From Castellaniella defragrans (GTDB lineage Bacteria; Pseudomonadota; Gammaproteobacteria; Burkholderiales; Burkholderiaceae_B): 64,000 nt of DNA. The DNA is taken from contig NZ_JACHIB010000016.1 in NCBI RefSeq assembly GCF_014203015.1, forward strand, positions 60,009 through 124,008, read 5' to 3'. The position numbers were made by a program, and so were the translations under genes. Shown piece after piece: positions 54,142 to 63,201 of this stretch (position 1 is the stretch's first letter; each line of letters opens with the position of its first letter). The notes beneath the pieces were generated by a model. It searched no databases and was not told where the DNA came from. It was given only the letters and a program-made list of their open reading frames with translations.

Positions 54142-55084
54142 ATCCCCGCCGGACGCGGCCGCCCCGCGTCCGGCCCGGGCGAACGGTTCCATCCCGGCCG
54201 CCGCACCGGCATCCGGCCACGTCTGGCTGGTGGGCGCCGGCCCCGGCGACCCGGACCTGATCACGCTGCGCGGCCTGCGCGCCCTGCGGGCCGCCGACGT
54301 GGTATTGCACGACAGCCTGGCCGCCGCCGGACTGCTGGACCACTGCCGCTCCGACGCGCTCAGGATTCCGGTGGGCAAGCGGGCCGGCCGGCACAGCATG
54401 CCGCAGGAAGACATCCACGCCCTGCTGGCCGCGCACGCCCGGGCCGGCCGCGCCGTCGTGCGCCTGAAGGGCGGCGACCCCTTCATCTTCGGGCGCGGCG
54501 GCGAGGAACTGGAATTCCTGCGGGCCCGGGGCATCCCGGTCACGGTGGTGCCCGGCGTCACCGCCGCTTCGGGCTGCGCGGCCGCTACCGGCATCCCCCT
54601 CACGCACCGCGACCTGGCGGCCGGCGTCTGCCTGGTGGCCGCCCATCGCCAGGAGGGCGCCCCGGCGCCGGACTGGGCCGCCCTGGCCGCGGACCGCCAG
54701 CGCACCCTGGTGTTCTACATGGGCCTGGCCCAGGCCGGGCGCATCGGCACGGAACTGATGCTGCATGGCCTGCCCGGCGCGACGCCGGCCGCGTTGATTT
54801 CCCAGGGCGCCACCCCGCGCCAGCAGGCCGTGCGCTGCACGCTGGCCGGCCTGGCCGACGCCGCCCGCCATCCGGGCCTGGACTCGCCCTGCCTCATCGT
54901 GGTCGGCGCGGCCGTGGCCCTGGCCGATCCGGCGCGCGTGCCCTGGGCGGAAGACCCGCCGGAACGTGGGGTCGGCCATCCCGGAGAGGCGCCGGCGGAC
55001 CGCGCATCCGTCCCCGCCGGCGCGATCCCCGCTCCCGGCCGGGACGCCCGCCCAGCCGCCAGCCCCCTGGCCTGCCCCGCATGA
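54119..55084 (+). CDS. Uroporphyrinogen-III C-methyltransferase (siroheme SUMT)
   Basis: 321-aa SAM methyltransferase that makes precorrin-2 for the siroheme of Nir[23 protein letters not shown] near residue 36, [17 protein letters not shown] near 121 and [22 protein letters not shown] near 143 are SUMT motifs. The last 45 residues are a Pro/Ala tail. It overlaps nirD by 23 bp and the next gene by four. Confidence 0.93.
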   Translation: MRPKPPHESPPDAAAPRPARANGSIPAAAPASGHVWLVGAGPGDPDLITLRGLRALRAADVVLHDSLAAAGLLDHCRSDALRIPVGKRAGRHSMPQEDIHALLAAHARAGRAVVRLKGGDPFIFGRGGEELEFLRARGIPVTVVPGVTAASGCAAATGIPLTHRDLAAGVCLVAAHRQEGAPAPDWAALAADRQRTLVFYMGLAQAGRIGTELMLHGLPGATPAALISQGATPRQQAVRCTLAGLADAARHPGLDSPCLIVVGAAVALADPARVPWAEDPPERGVGHPGEAPADRASVPAGAIPAPGRDARPAASPLACPA

Positions 55085-56028
55085 AGGCCCTGTACCCCCT
55101 ATTCGCCGATCTGGCCGGCCGCACCGTCCTGATCGTGGGCGGAGGCCCCGTCGCCGAGCGCAAGGCGCGCGCCCTGCTGAACTGCGGCGCCGCGGTGCGG
55201 GTGGGCGCGCCGCGGCTGACCCGCACGCTGCGGGCCTGGGCCGCCGAGGGCCGCCTCGCGCACCTGGCGGGCCCGTTCCAGGAGGACTGGCTGGAATCCG
55301 CCTGGCTGGCCATCGCCGCCACCGACGACCGCGCGCTCAATGCCCGCGTCAAGGCGGCGGCGGACGCCCGCCGCATCCTGGCCAACGTCGTCGACGATCC
55401 CGCCCTGTCGTCCTTCCAGGTGCCGGCCATCGTCGACCGCGCACCCCTGACCATCGCCGTCTCCTCGGGCGGCACCGCGCCGGTCCTGGCCCGGCGCCTG
55501 CGCGAACGCATGGAAGCCCTGTTCGACCCCGCGCTGGGATCCCTGGCCCGGCTGGCCGGCGATCACCGCCCCGCCATCCGCCGCGCCTATCCCGATCCCG
55601 GGGCGCGCCGGCGCTTCTACGACTGGCTGTACGACGGCCCCGTCCTCGCGCACCTGCGCGCCGGCGACACCGGCCGGGCGCACGGCGCGCTGCTCGCCCG
55701 CCTGGACGGCGCCGCGGCCGAACCGCCGCCGGAACGCCGCCTGGTCTGGATCGATGCGTGCCCCGACGACCCGGGCAGCCTCACCTTGAACGCACTGCGC
55801 GCCCTGAACGAGGCCGACGTGCTGGTGCACGACGCCCGCGTGAACGAAACCGTGCTGTCGCTGGCGCGGCGCGACGCGGAGCGACGCATGCTGGACACGG
55901 ACGGCCGGGAGGACGCCGAAACGCTGGCAGCGAAGGTTCTGGCGCTGTGGGGGGGAGACCGCAACGGCGTGGCGCTCGTCAGCCGGCCGGCCCGAGCAGG
56001 CGCCGGATCCAGCCGCCATGGCGGCTGA
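55081..56028 (+). CDS. CysG-like precorrin-2 dehydrogenase/ferrochelatase with truncated methyltransferase domain
   Basis: 315-aa protein. Residues 1-200 are the siroheme synthase N-terminal module ([48 protein letters not shown]-like [19 protein letters not shown]), which oxidises precorrin-2 and inserts iron. Residues about 222-305 look like a degraded SUMT start ([36 protein letters not shown]) lacking the LKGGDPF and PGVTA motifs. The missing activity is supplied by the gene before it. It ends overlapping the convergent cupin gene by 50 bp. Confidence 0.87.
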   Translation: MKALYPLFADLAGRTVLIVGGGPVAERKARALLNCGAAVRVGAPRLTRTLRAWAAEGRLAHLAGPFQEDWLESAWLAIAATDDRALNARVKAAADARRILANVVDDPALSSFQVPAIVDRAPLTIAVSSGGTAPVLARRLRERMEALFDPALGSLARLAGDHRPAIRRAYPDPGARRRFYDWLYDGPVLAHLRAGDTGRAHGALLARLDGAAAEPPPERRLVWIDACPDDPGSLTLNALRALNEADVLVHDARVNETVLSLARRDAERRMLDTDGREDAETLAAKVLALWGGDRNGVALVSRPARAGAGSSRHGG

Positions 56029-56518
56029 CGGCATCGGCCAGATCCGCCTCGGCCGCCAGCCGGAAGCCGGAAAAATCGAAGCCGGGCGCCACGACGCAGC
56101 CGGCCAGCACGAAGGCGTCCGGGTCGGCCAGCTCCGCCGCGAACCAGCAGCCCGCGGGCGCCACCGCCTGGTACACCGCGCCCGGATGGCGCAGGGGATC
56201 GCCCAGCCGATGCGTCAGCAGGCCGCCATCGGGCAGCACCACATGCAGATCGAGGGCGCCGCCGGCATGGAAGCACCAGACCTCGTCGGCATCGATGCGG
56301 TGCCAGGCCGAATGGGCGCCCTGCGCCAGCAGATAATAAATGGACGTCCCGGCGCTGCGCTGCGCCCCCTGGAACGGCACCCGCAGATCCGACCGGAAGA
56401 CCTCGCGGTAATGCCCGCCTTCCGGATGCGGCTGGAGATCCAGCGCGGCCACCAGAGTCCGCCAGGCTTCGGGATCGGCCTCACGGGCGGCCGCTGCGTC
56501 GGGCCGGGAATCAGGCAC
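55979..56518 (-). CDS. Cupin protein of the DUF985 family
   Basis: 179-aa RmlC-like cupin. [16 protein letters not shown] near residue 29, [30 protein letters not shown] and the C-terminal [13 protein letters not shown] are DUF985 features. Function of the family is unsettled (sugar epimerase-like fold). It overlaps the stop of the YqaE gene by eight bases and so shares its transcript. Confidence 0.88.
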   Translation of the reverse strand: MPDSRPDAAAAREADPEAWRTLVAALDLQPHPEGGHYREVFRSDLRVPFQGAQRSAGTSIYYLLAQGAHSAWHRIDADEVWCFHAGGALDLHVVLPDGGLLTHRLGDPLRHPGAVYQAVAPAGCWFAAELADPDAFVLAGCVVAPGFDFSGFRLAAEADLADAVSRHGGWIRRLLGPAG

Positions 56519-56705
56519 GGCCGCCCATCGCCTTTTCGATCTTCTTGTCGGTGTTGTACTGGCTGAGGGCGTAGACCGCCCAGATCGCCGCCGGGATCCA
56601 GCCGATCAGCGTGATCTGGAGAATCAGGCAGATGATGCCCGAGATGGGGCGGCCGATGGTGAAGAACGCCAGCCAGGGAAGCAGCAGGGCAATGATGAGG
56701 CGCAT
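56511..56705 (-). CDS. YqaE/Pmp3-family membrane peptide
   Basis: 64-aa protein with two membrane helices: MRLIIALLLPWLAFFTIG and a second segment GIICLILQITLIGWIPAAIWA in overlapping parts. Pmp3/YqaE proteins affect membrane potential and stress tolerance. ATG at 56705 follows GGAG; the longer frame to 56741 is unlikely. Confidence 0.88.
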   Translation of the reverse strand: MRLIIALLLPWLAFFTIGRPISGIICLILQITLIGWIPAAIWAVYALSQYNTDKKIEKAMGGRA

Positions 56706-56891
56706 GTCGCAGGCTCCGGTCGTTGAGGGGTGAAGGGTCATTCTACCGGGAGACTGCCGGAAGACGCGGTCCGGCTCCGTTCCAGGTCAGGCTGGCAGCC
56801 GATAGCTTTGCCTGCTCCGGCCTGGCGCCAGTCGCCGCATCCTGCCCCGCAGGGGACGGGATGGAAAGGGATGGCGGATGGCGGCGGTCCC

Positions 56892-57986
56892 TCAGCCCCG
56901 GAAGACCTCATCCAGGACCGTGGCGTCCACGAAGTTCAGCGACCAGGCTTCCAGATCGTCCGCGCCGGCGGTGCGAACGCGCTGCTCGATGGCAGCGTCC
57001 ACGGCCCCGAAGCGGCGCTGGATCTGGCGCAGCAGCAGATCGGCCTGGCCCTTGACCTGGCCTTGCTCCAAACCCTGCTCCAGGCCTTGTTCCAGTCCTT
57101 TCGCAATGCCGCGACGTTCGGCAATCATCACGTAGCTCATCTTGCGCTCCTGTTCCAGGCGTTCCACCGCCGCCAGATAGGCCGGCTCCTGCTGCGCGGG
57201 CAGCCGCAGCATCCATTCGATCAGCCGCAGCAGCGGCTGGATGTGTTCCCGGTCGTAACCGTACCCGTACAGCAGCCGCACCAGCGAGACGGTGGGCTCC
57301 AGCCGCTGCGCCCCGGTCCGATACCGCAGGGCCTGCAGCTGCGCCATGATCACCACGGCAAACGGATTCGTGCGCGCCAGCGATTCCAGCTCGCTCCAGC
57401 GGCCCAGCCACTGGGACAAGTGTACGGCATGAAAGGAAAAATACACACCCTGGCCGAGGAACTCGCGCCGGTATTCCAGGCGTTCGGGGCCCGAGCGGCT
57501 GGCCACCAGGATGGCCAGGCTGAACAGCGCCGGCGGCGCGCGCCCCGCGCGGGCGTTCAGGCCTTCGTGGCGGTGTTCGATGCGCGTCCTGTAGCGGTAC
57601 ATGCGCTGCGCGATCCGGGACAGGGCGCGGGCGCTCATGCCGCCGCCCTGGACCTCGACGTGGACCAGGATCCAGGCGTCGGCGCCGTCCTTGTGGCGCA
57701 CCCGCACCAGCTTGTCGGCATGCAGGCGCCCATGGCCGGGCGGGCCATCCGGGACGCCCAGGGCCTGCAGTTCCTTGTCCAGGAATTGCGGGGCCACGGA
57801 CCAGTCAATGACCTTGTACAGGGAGTGCGCCAGCAGTTCGATGGCCTGGCGGAAGAAGAGTTCCAGGGCCTCCTTCCAGGGGCTGTCGTGGTCGTCGGCG
57901 GGGACAGCCGGAGCAACCGCAGCAGGGGCAGCAGTAGAAGCAGTAGAAGCAACAGCGGCAGGCGAAGCGTCGTTCCGATCGGGCAT
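56892..57986 (-). CDS. Rpn-family recombination-promoting nuclease/putative transposase, copy 1
   Basis: 364-aa PD-(D/E)XK nuclease of the Rpn/Transposase_31 type. After an Ala/Thr-rich leader (1-28) come DSPWKEALELFF, the active-site stretch LHADKLVRVRHKDG and WILVHVEVQGG (Asp and E-x-Q), and the helical C-terminal part. Near residue 305 lies a GLEQ repeat (three copies), absent from copy 2. It shares a near-identical core and upstream DNA with the gene at 62046-63176. Rpn proteins are DNA endonucleases promoting RecA-independent recombination in E. coli; roles elsewhere are unclear. Confidence 0.85.
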   Translation of the reverse strand: MPDRNDASPAAVASTASTAAPAAVAPAVPADDHDSPWKEALELFFRQAIELLAHSLYKVIDWSVAPQFLDKELQALGVPDGPPGHGRLHADKLVRVRHKDGADAWILVHVEVQGGGMSARALSRIAQRMYRYRTRIEHRHEGLNARAGRAPPALFSLAILVASRSGPERLEYRREFLGQGVYFSFHAVHLSQWLGRWSELESLARTNPFAVVIMAQLQALRYRTGAQRLEPTVSLVRLLYGYGYDREHIQPLLRLIEWMLRLPAQQEPAYLAAVERLEQERKMSYVMIAERRGIAKGLEQGLEQGLEQGQVKGQADLLLRQIQRRFGAVDAAIEQRVRTAGADDLEAWSLNFVDATVLDEVFRG

Positions 57987-58250
57987 GGCGGGCTTCCGAA
58001 TGCAGGAAGCCTCATTCTGGAGACGCGCCGATTCCCCCGCCAGACTGGGAAGTACGGACGGATGAAAGTGTCCTGGCCGTGCATCCGGGCCATCACTTCT
58101 TCCGGACCATCACCTTTCCAAACAGCTTTTCCGGCCGCTGTCCGAATAGCAGCCCCGGCCGCCCGTCTATCCGCAACATGCGCCAGAAGCCGGCTTCCCG
58201 TGTTCTTTTCCGCCGATTTCCGGATAGAATGACCTTGCAAGGAATAGGTT
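57987..58250. other. Intergenic region with conserved 5' hairpin and protease promoter
   Basis: The first 85 bp match the DNA upstream of the second Rpn gene. The remainder is the upstream region of the protease, with CCTTGCAAGG at 58233-58242. No gene is seen. Confidence 0.5.
57991..58011 (-). promoter_or_regulatory. 5'-UTR hairpin just before Rpn copy 1
   Basis: On the minus strand GGCTTCC-TGCATTC-GGAAGCC ends four bases before the ATG. The GGAAG that would serve as Shine-Dalgarno is in the stem. An identical hairpin precedes copy 2 (63181-63201). Confidence 0.65.
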
Positions 58251-58263
58251 TTACATAATGTAA
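58251..58263. promoter_or_regulatory. 13-bp palindrome upstream of the protease gene
   Basis: TTACATAATGTAA is perfectly symmetrical and lies 27 bp before the start codon, overlapping the likely -10 or leader; probable operator. Confidence 0.5.
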
Positions 58264-58289
58264 CGTAAAGAGGCTTGAAAGGAACACGC

Positions 58290-59846
58290 ATGGCCCTCCC
58301 ACAGTGGACCGACCAACAAGTATTCAACCAGATGTACAGCGGCCAGAAATGGGCGCAACCTGTCATCACCTACACCTTCCCGCAGCTCAGCAGCCAGCTC
58401 CGGGCGAACTTCCGGAATGGCGAGGACGCCGGCTTCTCGCCACTGAACGCGACCCAGCAGTCCCTGATCGAGCTGGGCATGGCGCTGTGGAACGAACTCA
58501 TCGTGCCCACCCTCACGCCGGGCGCCATCAGCCAGTCCGACATCGAATTCGGCAACACGAACACCGGGATCGAATTCGCCCACGCATACTACCCCCCGAC
58601 CGGCAGCGTCTGGTTCTCCTCCCTGTACTCGAACCTGCAGAATCCCGAGGTGGGAGAATACGGCTTCGATACCTTCATCCACGAAATCGGCCACGCGCTG
58701 GGGCTGAGCCACATGGGGGACTACAACGGCGCAGACGACGACGGCCCTTCCTCCTACCAGGACAGCACCATGCTGTCGATCATGTCCTACTACGGGCCCA
58801 ATATGGACCGCGGCCAGGGCCAGGTCGCCTGGGCCGACTGGATGGGGAGCGACGGCCACATCTACTCGCCCCAGACGCCCATGCTGAACGACATCATGGT
58901 CATCCAGGCCATGTACGGGGCCGCCGTCACCCGCGCGGACGATACGGTGTACGGGTTCGGTTCCACGGTGAAAGGCGCCACGGCGTCGATCTACGATTTC
59001 ACCGTCAACCTGCATCCCATCCTGACGCTCTACGACAGCGGCGGCACCGACACCCTGAATCTCAGCGGCTGGTCCACCGAAAGCGACGTGGACCTGCGCG
59101 ACGGGCATTATTCCTCGGTCAACGGCATGACCAACAACCTGGCCATCGCCCACGACGTCGTGATCGAGAACGCCATCACGGGCGCCGGCAACGACACATT
59201 CATCGGCAACGCGGCGAACAACTACCTGGATGGCGGCGCCGGCCAGGATCGCGTCTATTTCACGGGGAAATTCTCGGACTATCAGCTCAACTACGACCTC
59301 GGCGGTCGGGAATACACGGTCCACGACTCCACCGGCGCGGACGGCACCGACACCCTGCTGAACATCGAATATGCCGCTTTCGCGGACTTCGGTGGCAAGC
59401 TGAACGAGCTGACGCCGGAGGTATACCGTTTCTTCAACGCCGACATGGGCATTCATTTCTTCACGTCCAACAACGATGAAGCGACGGCGGTCCTGCAATC
59501 CGGCGATTTCCAGTTCGAGGGCGTGGCTTATGCGCGCAATGTGGTGGACAACGCCAATCTCGTGAGCGTGTACCGCTTCTTCAACCCCGCGACGGGCGAC
59601 CACGTGCTGACGGCCGACGTCGCGGAAGCCCAGCACCTGCGGGAATTGAACGGCGCCTTCCGGGACGAAGGAACCGCCTTCTATGCCTATGGCAAGAAAG
59701 CCGCCGACACGACGGAGCTCTACCGCTTCGTCAACGAGGAAACCGGCACGCATTTCTACACCGCCAGCGTCTCCGAAATGGAAAGCGTGAAGCTCATCGA
59801 CGGCTTCAGCTACGAAGGCGTGGCCTTCTACGTCGCCATGGCCTGA
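58290..59846 (+). CDS. Serralysin-like (M10) secreted zinc metalloprotease
   Basis: 518-aa protein with no N-terminal signal peptide, as expected for type I secretion. The zinc motif HEIGHALGLSH starts at residue 131, with the Met-turn SIMSYY near 165. A short RTX-like region (ITGAGNDTFIGNAANNYLDG, GGAGQDRVYF) follows at about 297-325. Residues 375-518 hold three repeats of YRF(F/V)N...G.H..T of the DUF5648 type, ending EGVAFYVAMA. ATG at 58290 follows AAAGGAA. No ABC/HlyD/TolC exporter genes adjoin it. Confidence 0.9.
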   Translation: MALPQWTDQQVFNQMYSGQKWAQPVITYTFPQLSSQLRANFRNGEDAGFSPLNATQQSLIELGMALWNELIVPTLTPGAISQSDIEFGNTNTGIEFAHAYYPPTGSVWFSSLYSNLQNPEVGEYGFDTFIHEIGHALGLSHMGDYNGADDDGPSSYQDSTMLSIMSYYGPNMDRGQGQVAWADWMGSDGHIYSPQTPMLNDIMVIQAMYGAAVTRADDTVYGFGSTVKGATASIYDFTVNLHPILTLYDSGGTDTLNLSGWSTESDVDLRDGHYSSVNGMTNNLAIAHDVVIENAITGAGNDTFIGNAANNYLDGGAGQDRVYFTGKFSDYQLNYDLGGREYTVHDSTGADGTDTLLNIEYAAFADFGGKLNELTPEVYRFFNADMGIHFFTSNNDEATAVLQSGDFQFEGVAYARNVVDNANLVSVYRFFNPATGDHVLTADVAEAQHLRELNGAFRDEGTAFYAYGKKAADTTELYRFVNEETGTHFYTASVSEMESVKLIDGFSYEGVAFYVAMA

Positions 59847-59859
59847 CCGGCACGCAAAG

Positions 59860-59890
59860 CCGGTCCGCAGGCCGCGCGCTTGCGGACCGG
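59860..59890. repeat. 10-bp GC-rich inverted repeat after the protease gene
   Basis: CCGGTCCGCA (59860-59869) and TGCGGACCGG (59881-59890), loop of 11; no U-tract. It may stabilise or end the protease mRNA. Confidence 0.55.
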
Positions 59891-59994
59891 GGCCGGCCAG
59901 CGCTCCGCCTTGCCGTGGATGGGCCGGCATGCGGCTTGCTGACGTTTCCGCAAGCCCGCACCCGGGCCCTCTTCCATTCCTGACGGAGGCCACC

Positions 59995-60417
59995 ATGATC
60001 CATCAAAACAGATTGCTGCCCGCGTTGATACTGAGCGCCGCAACGCTGACGCTCGCCGCATGCGTCGCGCCGAACCACTCGCCTTATGAAAACGTGTCCG
60101 GCGACGAACCGGGCGACGCCGCCATCACCGGGCAGACCCACTATCAAGGCACGGCAAGCGGGGCGACGATCGTTCAAGGCACGACGGGCGGCGTGACGGT
60201 CGTGAACAGCCAGGACGCGGTCATCAACGCCAACGTCATCAGCGCCTTGACGGCCGTACCGGACCTGCGCACCTCGAATCTGCAGGTCGGCACCTTGCAG
60301 GGGATCGTGTCGCTGCGCGGCACGGTGGAAAGCAAGGCGGCGGCGCAAAGCGCCGTCCAGGCCGCCCAGCAGGTGCCCGGCGTGCGCAGCGTCAACTATG
60401 ACCTGCAGATCATGTAG
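59995..60417 (+). CDS. BON-domain lipoprotein
   Basis: 140-aa lipoprotein: signal ALILSAATLTLAAC with lipid-modified Cys near residue 23. A Gly/Thr-rich linker leads to one BON domain (about 73-138: DAVINANVISALTAVPDL, GIVSLRGTVESKAAAQSA, VPGVRSVNYDLQI). BON proteins bind phospholipid or peptidoglycan and help envelope integrity (OsmY/Kbp/DolP relatives). ATG at 59995 follows ACGGAGG. Confidence 0.9.
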   Translation: MIHQNRLLPALILSAATLTLAACVAPNHSPYENVSGDEPGDAAITGQTHYQGTASGATIVQGTTGGVTVVNSQDAVINANVISALTAVPDLRTSNLQVGTLQGIVSLRGTVESKAAAQSAVQAAQQVPGVRSVNYDLQIM

Positions 60418-60424
60418 CCAGGCA

Positions 60425-61024
60425 CTAATAGTCCCGCGTGCCCGCCACCGGTTCGGAAGGCGGTTCATCGCGGGGTTCGCGCTGCTCGGGAAGGTCGAGT
60501 TCCTCCCATTTGCCCTCATGCCACCGCCCCCGCGCGCGGCCGGGGCTGTGGCCGCCCGCCTCGCGCAACAAGGCGCACGCTTCTTCTTCGCGCTCCGGCG
60601 CCACATGCAGCACCAGCAAGGCGCCCGGCCCGTGGACGCTGGGCGCGGCATCCGCACGCTCACGCGCGCGCTGGCGCGCATAGGCGCGTGCGCGCCTGTC
60701 CGTCACCCACAGGCCGCCCCAGAGCGAGCCCACATACCCGCCGGTTCCCGCGCCCGCGACGGCCATCACCTCGACATGCGTGAACTGCCAGGCCAAAAAG
60801 CCTCCCACGACGGCGCACACCAGCCCCATGCCGGCGGCAGCGGTCACGGCTTCCCGCTCGCTCGTCCGGGGGACGTGACCAGAGCCGTGCGACTCGGCCA
60901 GCGTCTCGCCGTTGATGTAGAAGGTCGAGATGTCTTCCCCGGGAAAGCCGTGCGCGTGCAGTTTCTCGACGGCGCGCTCGGCGTCGGGAAAGGTGTCGAA
61001 CTTTGCGGCCACGATCGTCGGCAT
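60425..61024 (-). CDS. Membrane-associated stress protein with glycine-rich hairpin
   Basis: 199-aa protein. The N-terminus (VAAKFDTFPDAERAVEKLHAHGFPGEDIS) resembles general-stress proteins of the 17M/DUF1269 type that start with a ferredoxin-like fold. Two hydrophobic helices follow (about 80-115) with GAGTGGYVGSLWGGL, a glycine-zipper-like hairpin. The C-terminus is charged. It converges on the BON gene with 7 bp between, and begins 1 bp before the end of the DUF3008 gene, so the two share a transcript. Confidence 0.75.
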   Translation of the reverse strand: MPTIVAAKFDTFPDAERAVEKLHAHGFPGEDISTFYINGETLAESHGSGHVPRTSEREAVTAAAGMGLVCAVVGGFLAWQFTHVEVMAVAGAGTGGYVGSLWGGLWVTDRRARAYARQRARERADAAPSVHGPGALLVLHVAPEREEEACALLREAGGHSPGRARGRWHEGKWEELDLPEQREPRDEPPSEPVAGTRDY

Positions 61025-61025
61025 A

Positions 61026-61211
61026 TCAGTCCCCTTTGTGCTCGGGCTTGTCCCGGGTCTTGGTCTTGGCCAGTTCCCGCAGCTCCTTTTCGTCCATGGA
61101 TTCGTACATGGACCTGGAAGCGTCCTTCAGTTCGCTGACTTTCTTGTCGCCGTGCTTGGCGGCCAGGGCGATGCCCGCCGCCTGTTGCTGGGATTTCGAT
61201 TGTGCTTTCAT
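61026..61211 (-). CDS. DUF3008-family small protein
   Basis: 61-aa Lys-rich protein, MKAQSKSQQQAAGIALAAKH at the start and SMDEKELRELAKTKT near the end, matching DUF3008. These small proteins are common in proteobacteria; function unknown. Start at 61211, where the signature begins; the frame is open further upstream. Confidence 0.82.
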   Translation of the reverse strand: MKAQSKSQQQAAGIALAAKHGDKKVSELKDASRSMYESMDEKELRELAKTKTRDKPEHKGD

Positions 61212-61382
61212 GCCGGTCTCCCGAGTGATCAATCGGACCTCGGGTAGCCGCAAGCGCCGTTCCCGTGGCGCTACGGCGGCGATGCGGCGGCCGGGATGCA
61301 ACTGTCGTGATGTGGCTGCCGTGACATGGCTGGCGTGATGGGGTTGCCGCGAAACGGGCGTCGGCGGCCGCAAGGCGGACGC

Positions 61383-61419
61383 AAAAAGGGCGGTACGGCC
61401 CGAAGGCCGCACCGCCCTT
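61383..61419 (-). terminator. Rho-independent terminator of hsp20
   Basis: On the minus strand a 13-15-bp stem (AAGGGCGGTGCGGCC with GGCCGTACCGCCC) closed by a TTCG tetraloop is followed by TTTTT. It starts 20 bp after the hsp20 stop. Confidence 0.92.
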
Positions 61420-61438
61420 GCGTCCGAGGAAGCGCCGT

Positions 61439-61891
61439 CTACTGGATGTCCAGCTGCCTGGCGCCCTGGGCACTCGCCTTCTTGGGCAGCGTCAGTTCCA
61501 GCACGCCGTCCGTGCAGCGGGCGGTCGCGCCGGACGCGTCGATGTCGTGGCCCAGGCTGAAGCGGCGCATCTGCACGCCGTGATAGCGCTCACGGCGCAG
61601 CACCGTCTCGCCCTCCTTTTCCACGTCTTCCCGCGTCTTTTCCACGCGGATGGACACCACATTGCCCTCGAGCGAGACCTTGATGTCCTCCTTGCGGGCG
61701 CCGGGGACTTCGGCCTTGACGGCATAGGCCTGTTCCGTTTCGGTCACGTCGATGTTCAGGCGCGGCTCGTCGCCCCGGCCTGCGAAGGAGGAGGCGAGCG
61801 GGAAGTGTCCGAAGAAATCATCGAGGCCCCGCAGGCTCTCGAAACCAGCCAGATCCCCGAACGGATTGAAACGTGTCAGATGATTTGCCAT
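61439..61891 (-). CDS. Hsp20/alpha-crystallin small heat-shock protein
   Basis: 150-aa chaperone. The alpha-crystallin domain spans about residues 45-140 (PRLNIDVTETEQAYAVKAEV, PGARKEDIKVSLEGNVVSI, GVLELTLPKK). ATG at 61891 follows GGAGGTTCG. Monocistronic, with its own terminator. Confidence 0.93.
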   Translation of the reverse strand: MANHLTRFNPFGDLAGFESLRGLDDFFGHFPLASSFAGRGDEPRLNIDVTETEQAYAVKAEVPGARKEDIKVSLEGNVVSIRVEKTREDVEKEGETVLRRERYHGVQMRRFSLGHDIDASGATARCTDGVLELTLPKKASAQGARQLDIQ

Positions 61892-62045
61892 ATCGAACCT
61901 CCAAATGCGATCAACCATGGAAAGCAGGCCGGACAGCAATGGACTACACCATCCAGCCCATGCTTTCAATATGGGTTTTCTCGTACTGGAATTCAAGCAG
62001 GCCGGACTGGAAAGAGCCGACTCATTGACGGCGATCAAACGCGGC

Positions 62046-63176
62046 TCAGCCGCGGAATACGTTTTCCAGGGTGGTGGCGTCGAGGATGTTCAGCGACCAG
62101 GCTTCCAGATCGTCCGCGCCGGCGGTGCGGATGCGCTGCTCGACGGCGGCATCCACGGCCCCGAAGCGGCGCTGGATCAGGCGCAGCAGCAGATCGGCCT
62201 GGCCCTCGGTGCGGCCCTTTTCCACGCCTCTTTGCGTATACAGCCGCTCGGCGATCGTCACATAGCTCATCTTGCGCTCCTGTTCCAGGCGTTCCACCGC
62301 CGCCAGATAGGCCGGCTCCTGCTGCGCAGGCAGCCGCAGCATCCATTCGATCAGCCGCAGCAGCGGCTGGATGTGTTCCCGGTCGTAGCCGTAGCCGTAC
62401 AGCAGCCGCACCAGCGAGACGGTGGGCTCCAGCCGCTGCGCCCCGGTCCGATACCGCAGGGCCTGCAGCTGCGCCATGATCACCACGGCAAACGGGTTCG
62501 TGCGCGCCAGCGATTCCAGCTCGCTCCAGCGGCCCAGCCACTGGGACAAGTGTACGGCATGAAAGGAAAAATACACACCCTGGCCGAGGAACTCGCGCCG
62601 GTATTCCAGGCGGTCGGGGCCCGAGCGGCTGGCCACCAGGATGGCCAGGCTGAACAGCGCCGGCGGCGCGCGCCCCGCGCGGGCGTTCAGGCCTTCGTGG
62701 CGGTGTTCGATGCGCGTCCTGTAGCGGTACATGCGCTGCGCGATCCGGGACAGGGCGCGGGCGCCCATGCCGCCGCCCTGGACCTCGACGTGGACCAGGA
62801 TCCAGGCGTCGGCGCCGTCCTTGTGGCGTACCCGCACCAGCTTGTCGGCATGCAGGCGCCCATGGCCGGGCGGGCCGTCGGGCACGCCAAGCGCCTGCAG
62901 TTCCTTGTCCAGGAATTGCGGGGCCACGGACCAGTCGATGACCTGGTAGAGAGCGTGCGCCAGCAGTTCGATGGCCTGGCGGAAGAAGAGTTCCAGGGCC
63001 TCCTTCCAGGGGCTGTCGTGGTCATCGGCGGGGACGGCAGCGGCAGAGGTAACGGCGGAGACAGCGGGACCGGCAGCAGCATCCGCCGCCATCGCGGCGG
63101 AGACAGCCGGAGCAACTGCAGCAGGGGCGGCAGTAGAAGCGGCAGTGGCAGGCGGGGCATCATTCCGATGGGACAT
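62046..63176 (-). CDS. Rpn-family recombination-promoting nuclease/putative transposase, copy 2
   Basis: 376-aa paralogue of the gene at 56892-57986, with an almost unchanged sequence from DSPWKEALELFF to ERKMSYV. The leader is longer and Ala-rich (two extra blocks), and the segment after MSYV is different: it has LYTQRGVEKGRTEGQ in place of the GLEQ repeat. The same active-site motifs (LHADKLVRV, HVEVQGG) are kept. ATG at 63176 matches the start of copy 1; the frame runs open to 63584 but the upstream part is unlike protein. Confidence 0.85.
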   Translation of the reverse strand: MSHRNDAPPATAASTAAPAAVAPAVSAAMAADAAAGPAVSAVTSAAAVPADDHDSPWKEALELFFRQAIELLAHALYQVIDWSVAPQFLDKELQALGVPDGPPGHGRLHADKLVRVRHKDGADAWILVHVEVQGGGMGARALSRIAQRMYRYRTRIEHRHEGLNARAGRAPPALFSLAILVASRSGPDRLEYRREFLGQGVYFSFHAVHLSQWLGRWSELESLARTNPFAVVIMAQLQALRYRTGAQRLEPTVSLVRLLYGYGYDREHIQPLLRLIEWMLRLPAQQEPAYLAAVERLEQERKMSYVTIAERLYTQRGVEKGRTEGQADLLLRLIQRRFGAVDAAVEQRIRTAGADDLEAWSLNILDATTLENVFRG

Positions 63177-63180
63177 GGCG

Positions 63181-63201
63181 GGCTTCCGAATGCAGGAAGC
63201 C
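63181..63201 (-). promoter_or_regulatory. 5'-UTR hairpin just before Rpn copy 2
   Basis: Same sequence and spacing as at 57991-58011: GGCTTCC and GGAAGCC arms, four bases from the ATG. Confidence 0.65.

Noticed and set aside
50657..54979. 1440-aa minus-strand open frame opposite nirC-nirB-nirD-SUMT
   Set aside because: Shadow of four well-supported genes; composition is typical of antisense translation.
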